From positions 1-26,288 of IMG/VR virus record IMGVR_UViG_3300021424_002361: a DNA stretch of 26,288 nucleotides. The stretch is one strand, 5' to 3'. A program made the position numbers and the translations under genes. Origin of the DNA: a virus. The notes under the pieces are model-generated. The model was given only the letters and a program-made list of their open reading frames with translations. It was not told the origin of the DNA and ran no database searches. Shown one piece after another: positions 14,295-22,593 of the stretch (position 1 is its first letter; every line of letters starts with the position of its first letter).

Positions 14295-15132
14295 CAATAT
14301 AACTTTTTAATTTATCAGTTGGTTGCCATCCTAATCTTTCGATAGCATCATTATTTATTCTTATTGTTTCTCTGTAATTTCCTTTCACATCCGCTACATA
14401 TTCTTTTTTAACATCGCCAAACATATTTGCAACTTCATTAATTGAGTAATTACACCCCGTACCTAATTCCCATGCATCTTCATGCTTTTCATCTGATTCT
14501 GCTATTCGGATTAATCCATCAACTATATCATCAATATGGGTAAAATCCCTACGTTGTTCACCATCACCATGAATTTTAATAGAATTATTATTTTTAATTG
14601 CAGCTCTCCACATTCCAATTACTGCTGCCATATCTGAATCTACTAATTCTCCCGGTCCATAAACATTGTAAAATCTAGCTATTTCAGCATTTATTTCATA
14701 AATTTGTTTATACATTTTAATCCATTCTTCTCCCATGTGTTTTGTTAATGCATATGGTGATAATATTGGGTTATGCCAACGAGAAGATGAGCCAGAATAT
14801 ATTAATTTACTACTACTTCTAAAAGCGTATTCTACTACTTTTTTTGTTCCTTCTACATTTACATTAAAAGTCCAAGAAGGATTTTGGAATGATGGTTGTA
14901 TTCTACTTAGCGCCGCTAGGTGAAATATGTATGTGTAGGATTTATTACCTAAAATATCTATATCTCTAATATCAATTTTTGAAAAATTAGCACCTAATTT
15001 TTTGACATCCTTAGCTTCTTTACCAATAGATAAATTATCAATTACATCTACGTTATAGCCCTTACTAATTAGTTTCTGAGTTAATGCATAACCTATAAAA
15101 CCACAACCACCAGTAACTAAAGATGTTTTCAT
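14263..15132 (-). CDS. NAD-dependent sugar epimerase/dehydratase
   Basis: A 289-residue short-chain dehydrogenase of the extended type. The NAD-binding motif G-G-C-G-F-I-G is at residues 8-14, D-I-R-D-I-D contacts the adenine, H-L-A-A-L-S follows, and the catalytic triad is visible as S-S-S in Y-S-G-S-S-S-R and Y-A-L-T-K (YxxxK). R-F-Y-N-V-Y-G-P and R-D-F-T-H-I-D-D-I-V are substrate-domain signatures of UDP-glucose 4-epimerase, dTDP-glucose dehydratase and related sugar-nucleotide enzymes. It converts one nucleotide sugar to another in the cytoplasm to feed the nearby glycosyltransferases. The exact sugar is not determined. Two bases of gap-like spacing (11 bases) separate it from the small gene upstream. 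Confidence 0.9.
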   Translation of the reverse strand: MKTSLVTGGCGFIGYALTQKLISKGYNVDVIDNLSIGKEAKDVKKLGANFSKIDIRDIDILGNKSYTYIFHLAALSRIQPSFQNPSWTFNVNVEGTKKVVEYAFRSSSKLIYSGSSSRWHNPILSPYALTKHMGEEWIKMYKQIYEINAEIARFYNVYGPGELVDSDMAAVIGMWRAAIKNNNSIKIHGDGEQRRDFTHIDDIVDGLIRIAESDEKHEDAWELGTGCNYSINEVANMFGDVKKEYVADVKGNYRETIRINNDAIERLGWQPTDKLKSYIDEIKLRNYSL

Positions 15133-15143
15133 AACAATAATGT

Positions 15144-15341
15144 TTATTTGTTTTCACCATTAGAATATGACCAAGTAGCATTTTCAGGATAAGAATAAGC
15201 AGTAGACGTATTTGTAGATTTAAAAGAATTTACTTTTTGCAATTCTTCTTTTATTGTATCCCATTGTTTTGGTGTAGGTGCATAATCATTACATGCTGTA
15301 ATAAAACCTTTTAACCAAATCGTAAATTCTTGCGATGTCAT
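15144..15341 (-). CDS. Small protein of unknown function
   Basis: A 65-residue protein beginning M-T-S-Q-E-F-T-I-W-L-K-G-F-I-T-A-C-N and continuing T-P-K-Q-W-D-T-I-K-E-E-L. This E-F-x-x-W-L-x-G-F-x-x-A plus P-T-x-x-Q-W-x-x-I-K pattern appears familiar from small conserved phage proteins, but I cannot name one. The second half is Ser/Thr/Asn-rich. No membrane or signal segment. It begins two bases after the upstream gene's stop. Confidence 0.6.
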   Translation of the reverse strand: MTSQEFTIWLKGFITACNDYAPTPKQWDTIKEELQKVNSFKSTNTSTAYSYPENATWSYSNGENK

Positions 15342-15343
15342 AA

Positions 15344-15820
15344 CTATTTATTTTTGACTTGTGATTTATTATCAATACCCGTAATTTTCATACTTGCAGG
15401 TGTTAGTTTATCTATATTCATATTTAATTCATAAACTTTTTTTATACCACTTAATTTGTATGTTCTATAAGCTTCGCTTGTAATTTTGGGTATTTTTGCC
15501 ACTGCACTTGAATAAAATTGTTTGGCACCCTGTTTCATTTCAAGTAAATTGGTTTCTTTATTTGAAAATTTAGAAAAAAATCTTTTAGCTATGTTTAAAT
15601 CAACCCCCGATAATAATACTGCGTGTACAATATCATTTTGTGGCGAAACAAATATACTAAAAATAATAGGTGCATCAGCATCACTAAATGAACCAACTTC
15701 ACCAGTAACATATTCATAATTTTTAAGTAAATAAAATTTTGCTCTGGTCATTTGTTTTGGAGTGACTTGTATTTTTTTCTTTACTAATTTTAAATATTTT
15801 TTTGAATAAGATTTATCCAT
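15344..15820 (-). CDS. Protein of unknown function
   Basis: A 158-residue basic protein. N-terminal residues 1-30 are lysine-rich (K-K-Y-L-K-L-V-K-K-K-I), followed by a mixed alpha/beta-looking stretch and a basic polar tail. No motif, signal peptide or membrane helix is recognised. It is placed between a glycosyltransferase and a small phage protein, with two- or three-base spacings on both sides, so it is probably expressed with the glycan genes; no functional link can be read. Confidence 0.55.
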   Translation of the reverse strand: MDKSYSKKYLKLVKKKIQVTPKQMTRAKFYLLKNYEYVTGEVGSFSDADAPIIFSIFVSPQNDIVHAVLLSGVDLNIAKRFFSKFSNKETNLLEMKQGAKQFYSSAVAKIPKITSEAYRTYKLSGIKKVYELNMNIDKLTPASMKITGIDNKSQVKNK

Positions 15821-15822
15821 AA

Positions 15823-17088
15823 TTATCTATTTAAGATTTTAAGTTTAGGTAATTGTAACTGCTGAAACTTTGGTTGTACTTTACTATAAATACCATATTT
15901 GTTTAAAATAGTATCAAACAATTTAGTCATTTTTGTGAGACTAAAATTTTGTTTGTTTTGTTTACCTAACTGAAAAGATGCCGTTTTATATTTATCATAA
16001 TTTTTAAAAACATCTTTAACAATCTGTAATGCTTTAGAAATATTTACATTAAACCATTGTGATTCTTTTAACAAAAACTGGTCTGCTGCAGATTCATGTA
16101 CATTTTTTAATTCACCATCTAGTAATACTGCCCCATCTTTTAAAAAATCTAAATGACCACTCCAATTAGAAACGATAATAGGTTTTCCTGTTAAACTAAA
16201 TTCTAAAAGAGGTCTACCAAATCCTTCACCTTTTGTAAAATTCAACATTGCTTTTACTTTTGGATGTTCGTATAAACTATTTAATTCATGAGCACTCATA
16301 TCACCATGTATTAAATATACAGGGACTGTTCCATAATCCTTAGCCAATGCATGTCTAATTTTTGAAACTATTCCTTCTCTGTCTAAAACGCTAAATGTTG
16401 CTGATGATGTTTTAAGCACCAATGCTGGTTTTACTTTTTCATTTTTAAAAGCCATAGCAAATGTCTTAATCATCATACCAACATTTTTTCTATCCTCACC
16501 TTCATCACCCTTTAACCAATGTCCAACAAATAAGAAAACAAAATCTTCTTTTACTTCATCTAATACATTAATTTTTGCGATTGTATCCGTTCCAAAATCA
16601 GATTCATCAAATCCTTCAAAAAGAACTTCAACTGGTTTTTCAATTTTGTGTTGACGTATCAATTGCCCTTGTGGATTGGCTTCGTTGTAGATTGTACCAA
16701 CTAAACTTTTTTTAGCGTGTTCAGATGGTGTAATTATCAAATCCATTCTATTACAACCATGTATCCAATCTAATGCACATGCTGTGGTTTCAATACCGGC
16801 TGTAATTCCTATATTGTAATGCCCTATTGGCTGAAATTCGTTTGGCACCGTAACTTGTATGTAAATATCAGGTTTTTGTTCAGTATTTTGTATAACATTA
16901 TCTACAACCCATTTATGGAATACATTATCATAATTAAGAGCATCCATTGGTGTATTTCCCCAACGTGTACTAATTACTTTAATATCAAATTTATCCAATT
17001 TGTAAAGGGAATGTAAAAGGTCTCTTGCATGGTCACCATATCCACTTCTTGTTGCTACCGGTGCCTGAAATACTAATGTTGGTTTCAT
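15823..17088 (-). CDS. Glycosyltransferase, group 1 (GT4-like)
   Basis: A 421-residue GT-B transferase. The N-terminal half opens L-V-F-Q-A-P-V-A-T-R-S-G-Y-G-D-H-A-R-D, with the glycine-rich acceptor loop, and the C-terminal half contains F-L-F-V-G-H-W and the donor-binding G-E-G-F-G-R-P-L-L-E-F-S, the E-x7-E motif, followed by G-K-P-I-I-V-S-N-W-S-G-H. This is standard for group 1 enzymes, which take a nucleotide sugar and build cell-surface or virion glycans. The ATG overlaps the TGA of the upstream group 1 gene as ATGA, so the two are likely to be made together and could act in consecutive steps. Confidence 0.88.
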   Translation of the reverse strand: MKPTLVFQAPVATRSGYGDHARDLLHSLYKLDKFDIKVISTRWGNTPMDALNYDNVFHKWVVDNVIQNTEQKPDIYIQVTVPNEFQPIGHYNIGITAGIETTACALDWIHGCNRMDLIITPSEHAKKSLVGTIYNEANPQGQLIRQHKIEKPVEVLFEGFDESDFGTDTIAKINVLDEVKEDFVFLFVGHWLKGDEGEDRKNVGMMIKTFAMAFKNEKVKPALVLKTSSATFSVLDREGIVSKIRHALAKDYGTVPVYLIHGDMSAHELNSLYEHPKVKAMLNFTKGEGFGRPLLEFSLTGKPIIVSNWSGHLDFLKDGAVLLDGELKNVHESAADQFLLKESQWFNVNISKALQIVKDVFKNYDKYKTASFQLGKQNKQNFSLTKMTKLFDTILNKYGIYSKVQPKFQQLQLPKLKILNR

Positions 17089-18461
17089 ATCTTAATTAAT
17101 TCGTATTTTTTAATTGGTTTCCAATTTGCGAATGCAGCCTCCATACCATCTACTAAAGATTGACACATATATTCTTTACTCAAATTTCCATCTCCTAACA
17201 TCCACTCTCTGCCTTTGAGTCCAGCTTCTTTTCTGGCTTCTTTACCCATATCATACCATTCACGTATTAACGGTGCTACATCTTCAAAATCAATTCTATC
17301 ATCGAAAATATATGGTGTAGGTACTGAACCTGTTACTGAACGTACTGGCCAAATAGGTTTTACCCATTCTCCATAGGATACTTTATCCTTCCAATCACGT
17401 TTGTGTAAAGAACCTATTTTTACATAATCTTCTGCAGTAAACAATTTTTCTGTTGTGTCTCTAAATCCACACTGGTCTTGCATACCTCCTGATACATTAA
17501 GAATAATAGGTGTTCCTGCCATTACAGATTCTGCGGTCGCTAAACCAAAACCTTCATTTGACGCTAGATTAATTGTTACATCGGCAAGATTGTAAAGATA
17601 ATTTAATTGTTGCTCTGAAAAACGATTACTTGTAAAAATAATATTTGAATCAGGTATACAATGCTCTATAAATTTTGGTAAATCAGTTCCATTTTCATCC
17701 ACAGGTTGAGTATGCATTACCATACAAACTTTATCCTGCTTATCTACTGGTAATCCTTTACGAAATAAATCAAATGCTAACATTGCATCCATTGGTTGTT
17801 TCCTACGAATGTTTCTATTGGACCAATAAAGTACAAAATCGTATTTTTTATCACCAAAAATAGATTGTTTAAAATCCTCCGGCACATCTGTGGGTTTATA
17901 ATCTTGTGAATTAATTCCGTGTGGCACATAACTTACTTGCCAATCGGCTGGCTTTTTCCAATATGTTTCCTTATCCCATCCCCAAACTCTACGGGTTATA
18001 CCATAAGTTTGTTTTGAAATACAACCAATCCAATCACAACTTTCGTAATAATCTCTATTGTATTTTGGGTCTGGCAAATCATCCCAAATATGATAAAAGA
18101 AAAGTGGTACTGATTGGCGAATTTCATGTGCCATATCATATAACCAAATCCAATATCTTGGGTCAGTAAAGTGTAGAATTGCATCAGGTTTTTCTACCAT
18201 TATCAATTGACGTATGATATCTGGATTACCATAACCATCGAAGGGATAAATTTTGACAGATGCATCTGATATACCTGTATTTTTACGAACGTCCTCATTT
18301 AAATCCATTATTTTACCAGCTTCCGGATGTTTGATTGCTGCACCCAATTGTACCCAATCATATTTATCAACAGTCCCTAATACTAATTGCTTTGAAACAT
18401 TTGCGATACCACTAGCCATTCTAAGGTCATCGGAGAGTAACAGAATTTTCTTTTTAGCCAT
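17085..18461 (-). CDS. Glycosyltransferase, group 1 (GT4-like)
   Basis: A 458-residue GT-B transferase. It begins K-I-L-L-L-S-D-D-L-R-M-A-S-G-I-A-N-V-S, with the loop after the first strand that binds the acceptor. The C-terminal domain shows F-V-L-Y-W-S-N-R-N (start of the donor fold), then N-L-A-S-N-E-G-F-G-L-A-T-A-E-S-V, with the E-x7-E pair, and G-T-P-I-I-L-N-V-S-G-G. The ends are longer than in the neighbour at 15823-17088, but the two are clearly the same fold. The 29-base gap upstream contains TATATTTA-like sequence, without a matching -33 element. Confidence 0.88.
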   Translation of the reverse strand: MAKKKILLLSDDLRMASGIANVSKQLVLGTVDKYDWVQLGAAIKHPEAGKIMDLNEDVRKNTGISDASVKIYPFDGYGNPDIIRQLIMVEKPDAILHFTDPRYWIWLYDMAHEIRQSVPLFFYHIWDDLPDPKYNRDYYESCDWIGCISKQTYGITRRVWGWDKETYWKKPADWQVSYVPHGINSQDYKPTDVPEDFKQSIFGDKKYDFVLYWSNRNIRRKQPMDAMLAFDLFRKGLPVDKQDKVCMVMHTQPVDENGTDLPKFIEHCIPDSNIIFTSNRFSEQQLNYLYNLADVTINLASNEGFGLATAESVMAGTPIILNVSGGMQDQCGFRDTTEKLFTAEDYVKIGSLHKRDWKDKVSYGEWVKPIWPVRSVTGSVPTPYIFDDRIDFEDVAPLIREWYDMGKEARKEAGLKGREWMLGDGNLSKEYMCQSLVDGMEAAFANWKPIKKYELIKI

Positions 18462-18490
18462 AACTTATTTTAAATATATATAGTTTGAGT

Positions 18491-19357
18491 TTAATTTTTA
18501 CCATCACAATGCGTTCCTAAAAATTCACACCAATCACAAAGTTTACTTGGCTTTTTAATATAATTTGTATTTAATCGGTAATTACCTGATTCATCAAATA
18601 CACTCTCTACAAATCCTTTGAAACCAGCCCACGCTTTATTTATAGATGGTTTACCACTTGCAGGAATATGTTTACTTATTCGGTGTGTTGGTATATCTTC
18701 TCTTACAGTTACTTTACGTTTTAATATAATAAATTCAACATCTATCATATCTTCGGAAATACCAATCATTTCCGCATAAAACTTTTTGTAAAGTAGTATT
18801 TGTGAATTTTTGACGGGGTCTGATTTTTGATATTTACTCCAACCTGCAGTAGATGTTTTGAAATCTATAATACGATATTTGCCTGTAAATGTATCTCTAA
18901 TAATTAAATCAATAAAACCCATAAAGTTTACCCCCTCTGCAATCTTTGTATTAATTGGTTGCTCAATTGCTACTAACTCATCATGCTTTAGCGAAAAGAA
19001 CTTATTAAAGTTTTTAGATTTTTGAAACCAATCTAGTAAAACATTACCATCGTGTAAAAATTCTACCATTTCCTCTTTTGTGCAAATAGTAGAACCAATT
19101 TCACCTTCAGCTTCTTTTAGGTAAGTTTCCCTCATTCTTTCTTTGAGATACTCCTTTAAATCAATCATCTTATCGGCTTGTGATTTCGATATTCGTAAAC
19201 ACTTATCTAAATAGTGTTGTAAGGTTTCGTGCATTGCTGTTCCGAATATAGAATGTATATTCGAACCGGATTCTGATAATCCATCTATGTATGCTAATTT
19301 ATATTGATGTGGACATGTACTCCACATGCTGTATTGTGAAAATGATACTCTTGCCAT
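18491..19357 (-). CDS. PD-(D/E)XK nuclease, Cas4/RecB-like with Fe-S cysteines
   Basis: A 288-residue nuclease of the RecB/Cas4 group. Cys15 in S-T-C-P-H-Q-Y pairs with Cys274, Cys277 and Cys284 (C-D-W-C, then T-H-C) near the C-terminus, the arrangement that holds a 4Fe-4S cluster in Cas4 and AddB. His43 in G-T-A-M-H-E-T-L, Asp150 in M-G-F-I-D, and D-F-K in I-I-D-F-K-T-S (165-167) form the metal site, with Gln186 in the following helix (Q-I-L-L-Y). The enzyme should cut DNA ends, 5' or 3', in replication or recombination. It lies between the SGNH-like gene and the glycosyltransferases, and could receive its cluster from the phage IscU/IscA pair. Confidence 0.88.
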   Translation of the reverse strand: MARVSFSQYSMWSTCPHQYKLAYIDGLSESGSNIHSIFGTAMHETLQHYLDKCLRISKSQADKMIDLKEYLKERMRETYLKEAEGEIGSTICTKEEMVEFLHDGNVLLDWFQKSKNFNKFFSLKHDELVAIEQPINTKIAEGVNFMGFIDLIIRDTFTGKYRIIDFKTSTAGWSKYQKSDPVKNSQILLYKKFYAEMIGISEDMIDVEFIILKRKVTVREDIPTHRISKHIPASGKPSINKAWAGFKGFVESVFDESGNYRLNTNYIKKPSKLCDWCEFLGTHCDGKN

Positions 19358-19375
19358 ATATCTAATATAACCAAT

Positions 19376-20227
19376 TTAATTTATTTTACCAAATAAATCT
19401 TCTATAATTGGTTGCAAATGTTCTGCCCATAGTTTTGAACCTAATTCATTTGGATGGCCTACATTATCTTTCAAATAAAAATTACTATCGTTATATTCAT
19501 TATCTCCTATATCAATCAAATATTGCTTATATTGAACATCTCTGATGTAATTTTTTATATTAAGTAAATATTCAATTATAGATTTATGGATTATAGGTCG
19601 GCCGTTATTTTTAAATTCACCAAAAGTTTGTAAATTTTCCATAACCTCTACTTTATGATTATCAATTTCCGCCTTACCAATTAAACCCCACCCATTTTTC
19701 GTTTTTTCTGGAATATTAGTGTTTATACCATCAAATATAAAATACTGATAATTATTTTTTTCACAAAAATTTATAAAATTAATTAAAGAATTAATTGTTA
19801 TAGATACGGCATGTGTAATGTTTATAAAAAATGGAGCCAATGAATATCTGTTTTCATAAATAAAATTATTATGATACACATTAAAATTCCAATTATCAAA
19901 ATGCTGCTCATCTATAAATGACATAGGTGTTAGGTGAGTATATTTTGGGTATCCATTTGTATCTGGAAAATCTAAACAAACTAAAGTTCTTAAAACTTCA
20001 CTTAACTGAATACCAAAAATAGCATTATCTGCTATTTCTTTATTCATAATAGAATATTGTATTGTATTATTTATAATATATTCGTTTCCGGCTCCACCCT
20101 TACCTAAATTTACCAATGTTAAATTATTATTTTTTGCAAAATAAGTTGCCCAAGACCCCTTTTCTTTTAAAATATGTCCTTCTGTAAAGGAACAACCGCT
20201 GGCTATTAGGTATTTTTTATTGAACAC
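19376..20227 (-). CDS. SGNH-hydrolase-like protein (first copy, GTG start)
   Basis: A 283-residue protein with an SGNH-like fold. Block I is S-G-C-S-F-T-E-G at about residues 10-17 (Ser as nucleophile), block II G-K-G-G-A-G-N-E-Y near 38-46 with both Gly and Asn, and block V near the C-terminus, D-N-V-G-H-P-N-E-L-G with Asp and His in the usual place. It starts at GTG, whose G is shared with the TAG of the clamp-loader small-subunit gene; no nearby ATG preserves the first strand. The gene is very AT-rich. In phages this fold is seen in tail spikes and in sugar O-acetyl hydrolases; here it is soluble and without a repeat domain. Confidence 0.65.
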   Translation of the reverse strand: MFNKKYLIASGCSFTEGHILKEKGSWATYFAKNNNLTLVNLGKGGAGNEYIINNTIQYSIMNKEIADNAIFGIQLSEVLRTLVCLDFPDTNGYPKYTHLTPMSFIDEQHFDNWNFNVYHNNFIYENRYSLAPFFINITHAVSITINSLINFINFCEKNNYQYFIFDGINTNIPEKTKNGWGLIGKAEIDNHKVEVMENLQTFGEFKNNGRPIIHKSIIEYLLNIKNYIRDVQYKQYLIDIGDNEYNDSNFYLKDNVGHPNELGSKLWAEHLQPIIEDLFGKIN

Positions 20228-20679
20228 TATATTTTTAATTTAAGCTTTGTGATTTGTTTTTTATCAGTACCATATTTTTCACAAATGTATTTAATATTTT
20301 CTCTACCTTCCCTAGTTGAATAAAGGACTTCAATATATTCCAATGCTTCTTTTTCTGAACATTGAAAATCTGTTTTAATTAAATCAATTAAAAAACTTTC
20401 ATATTTATCTGCAGATTTACCTTTGATATATTTTAAAAAGTATTTACCTTTTGGAATAACACTAATATACAACTTATACATTTCTTTAGGTTGTAAGGTT
20501 TGTGTTAAAGGAAGTAAGGTAGCAATCAACTCAACCCACTCTGGTTTCATAGAAAGAAAACGATTAATCATAAAATTACTCCATGATTTTAAATCCTCTT
20601 CAGAAAGTCGGTCAAAATATTTTGGGTCTTGCTCTGCAGTTATTGCATTTAAATGGTCAAATAATTTTTTTGCTGCCAT
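20227..20679 (-). CDS. Clamp-loader small subunit (T4 gp62-like)
   Basis: A 150-residue all-helical protein. Y-K-L-Y-I-S-V-I-P-K-G-K-Y-F-L-K-Y-I-K-G at about residues 68-87 matches the conserved A-V-P-R-G-K-x-Y-x-K-W region of T4 gp62, and the spacing of surrounding helices fits, although the protein is shorter than T4's 187 residues. Together with the ATPase at 20918-21865 it would form the loader that opens the sliding clamp and sets it on primer-template DNA. The order ATPase, zinc-ribbon protein, small subunit, with stop/start overlaps of one base, supports the call. Confidence 0.75.
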   Translation of the reverse strand: MAAKKLFDHLNAITAEQDPKYFDRLSEEDLKSWSNFMINRFLSMKPEWVELIATLLPLTQTLQPKEMYKLYISVIPKGKYFLKYIKGKSADKYESFLIDLIKTDFQCSEKEALEYIEVLYSTREGRENIKYICEKYGTDKKQITKLKLKI

Positions 20680-20918
20680 TATTCAATTACTTTATTATCT
20701 TTTAATTCGTCAGGAAGAAGGTCTTGTAAAGGTTTTCCACATTGTGTACAAAGATACATTTCGATAGGAAGTACACTATCTTTTGCTCCACCTGTGATTA
20801 GGCGGGATACTTTTCTAAATCTAAACCCTGGCATAAATGTATTATTACCGCATTCACAAAGCATTTCTCTTGCATCTGTTAATTTAAAATTCATAGGCAT
20901 TCCTTGTCCTTGCTCCAT
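20679..20918 (-). CDS. Small zinc-ribbon protein
   Basis: A 79-residue protein with two cysteine pairs, Cys21/Cys23 (C-E-C-G) and Cys57/Cys60 (C-T-Q-C-G), suited to bind one zinc ion. Between them is a basic segment, R-F-R-K-V-S-R. The C-terminus is acidic. It lies between the two clamp-loader genes with one-base overlaps at both ends, so it is made with them. The function is unknown; a DNA- or protein-binding accessory of the replisome or of late transcription is plausible. Confidence 0.65.
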   Translation of the reverse strand: MEQGQGMPMNFKLTDAREMLCECGNNTFMPGFRFRKVSRLITGGAKDSVLPIEMYLCTQCGKPLQDLLPDELKDNKVIE

Positions 20919-21865
20919 TATTTTATAATATTTAAAATTTGAATAATTGTACTCATAAAAACTATTTCTTTATCTACTACTAATGCATCTTTGGATAAAC
21001 CATCAGCAATAGTTAGGATTACATTTGCAGTATTACCTACTGCATACTCATCTACTTTATCGTATAACATAGAATACATTTCGGAATAATCGTTTAAGTG
21101 ATTATCTGCAACTGCCTGTCTAATCTTCATAAACAAATTACGTTTATCATCGTTTGATTTTAATAATTCAATCAATTTAGTCTGAAAATTTGATTCAACC
21201 ATTACTTTATGGTCTACTTTTAATTCTCCTTTTGCGGATTGTAATTGGCAAGTGTTTAGGACTCTACGAATATCTGGATAATATGAATTAATTATATCTG
21301 CAACATTTTTAATATCATATTTAATCTTTTCTCCATCCAATATCTTACTAACTTGCATCGCCACACCCTTTTTAGTTGGCGGAGTAATTGCAAATGATTG
21401 ACAACGGCTTTGAATAGGGTCAATAATCTTCTCAATATAATTACAAGTCAAAATAAATCGGCAATGCTTACTAAATGTTTCCATTAGGTTACGAAGGATT
21501 GCCTGTGCGTTTGGAGTCATATAATCAAACTCATCAAGGATAATCACTTTAAATCCTGCGAAACCTACTGAGGATGCGAAGTTCTTTACCTTTGTTCTTA
21601 CGGTGTCCACATTGTTTTCATCAGATGCGTTGATAATCATACTATCACACTTAATTGTATTTACGATAAGTTTTGCAAGTGTGGTTTTACCCGTACCCGC
21701 TTTACCATAAAACAATAGATGTGGAATATCATTAGTGTCCAAATATTGTTGGATTGTTTCTTTTACTTGCTCATTTCCTACATAATCTGCAAGTGTTTGT
21801 GGACGATATTTCTCTACCCACAAAGTATGTTCTCTTTTGCTTATATCGTTTGCGAAAAAACTCAT
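20918..21865 (-). CDS. Clamp-loader ATPase subunit (T4 gp44-like)
   Basis: A 315-residue AAA+ ATPase close to T4 gp44 (319 residues). W-V-E-K-Y-R-P is at 16-22, Walker A G-K-A-G-T-G-K-T at 54-61, Walker B I-L-D-E-F-D at 109-114, sensor 1 T-C-N at 140-142, and the S-R-C arginine finger at 153-155. It hydrolyses ATP to load the sliding clamp (23088-23801) with the small subunit (20227-20679). The ATG is one base from the dUTPase stop, and its stop overlaps the next start. Confidence 0.95.
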   Translation of the reverse strand: MSFFANDISKREHTLWVEKYRPQTLADYVGNEQVKETIQQYLDTNDIPHLLFYGKAGTGKTTLAKLIVNTIKCDSMIINASDENNVDTVRTKVKNFASSVGFAGFKVIILDEFDYMTPNAQAILRNLMETFSKHCRFILTCNYIEKIIDPIQSRCQSFAITPPTKKGVAMQVSKILDGEKIKYDIKNVADIINSYYPDIRRVLNTCQLQSAKGELKVDHKVMVESNFQTKLIELLKSNDDKRNLFMKIRQAVADNHLNDYSEMYSMLYDKVDEYAVGNTANVILTIADGLSKDALVVDKEIVFMSTIIQILNIIK

Positions 21866-21866
21866 A

Positions 21867-22298
21867 TTAATTTCCAGTTGAACCGAATCCGCCTTCGCCT
21901 CTTTCGGTGTTAGATAATACTTCTACTTCTGTAAATTCTATTTGTGGATATGGAAGGATTATAATTTGTGCTATTCTATCACCTATTTTATAATCTTCTT
22001 TTCTTACTGAATGATGATTAATTTTATTGAATGTAGCCTGTAATTCACCTCTATATCCACTATCAATTACACCAACACAATTTGATAATACTAAATCGGT
22101 TTTTCTGATTGATGAACGTGGAAATACTAATCCTACAAATCCTTCTGGTATTTCCATTGCAATGCCCATACCATATGTTATTTGGTTGGGCTTATCTGAT
22201 ATAATTGATGTTGCAATTAAATCTACACCGGCATCCCCATACTTTGCGTATTGTGGAATTACTGCTTTTGGGTTAAGCTTCTTTATTTTTATTTTCAT
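21867..22298 (-). CDS. dut: dUTP pyrophosphatase (trimeric)
   Basis: A 143-residue trimeric-type dUTPase with all five motifs: I D-A-G-V-D-L at 22-27, II P-R-S-S-I at 60-64, III G-V-I-D-S-G-Y-R-G at 76-84 with the catalytic Asp, IV G-D-R-I-A-Q at 106-111, and V R-G-E-G-G-F-G-S-T-G at 133-142. It splits dUTP to dUMP and pyrophosphate, limiting uracil in new DNA and feeding dTMP synthesis. The start overlaps the preceding small gene by 26 bases. Confidence 0.97.
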   Translation of the reverse strand: MKIKIKKLNPKAVIPQYAKYGDAGVDLIATSIISDKPNQITYGMGIAMEIPEGFVGLVFPRSSIRKTDLVLSNCVGVIDSGYRGELQATFNKINHHSVRKEDYKIGDRIAQIIILPYPQIEFTEVEVLSNTERGEGGFGSTGN

Positions 22299-22578
22299 CC
22301 TGCTCCTTTCTTATTTTTTTAGTATCTTCGGAGATAGGTCTAGCAAAAATTCTAAACTCCATTCCATTTTGTTTAAATGTTAATACATCACTTTCTACAG
22401 GTTGTAATTGTAAAACTAATGGGGATGGTTCAGTATTTTCGCCTTGCCAACCAAATACTACTGGCTCATTGTTAAAAAATTGAAAACACCATTCGGCATC
22501 TTTTATTGGTTTTACCTCTGGTAATTCTAAACTACCCTTTTCGGCTGGAAATAATTCTAATTGTTCTGTCTTTGCCAT
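22273..22578 (-). CDS. Small protein of unknown function
   Basis: A 101-residue acidic, soluble protein with no recognised domain. It begins A-K-T-E-Q-L-E-L-F-P; the middle holds aromatic residues (A-E-W-C-F-Q-F-F, V-F-G-W-Q-G), and the end is charged (K-K-I-R-K-E-Q-D-E-N-K). The ATG has an A-rich leader and a T4-late-like TATAAATA ten-odd bases before it. Its 3' end overlaps the dUTPase start by 26 bases. No role can be given. Confidence 0.6.
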   Translation of the reverse strand: MAKTEQLELFPAEKGSLELPEVKPIKDAEWCFQFFNNEPVVFGWQGENTEPSPLVLQLQPVESDVLTFKQNGMEFRIFARPISEDTKKIRKEQDENKNKEA

Positions 22579-22593
22579 TTTTTTTGTTTTTAT

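Noticed and set aside
18471-18478. TATATTTA in the gap before the glycosyltransferase at 17085-18461
   Set aside because: No -33 element at the right spacing and very close to the ATG.
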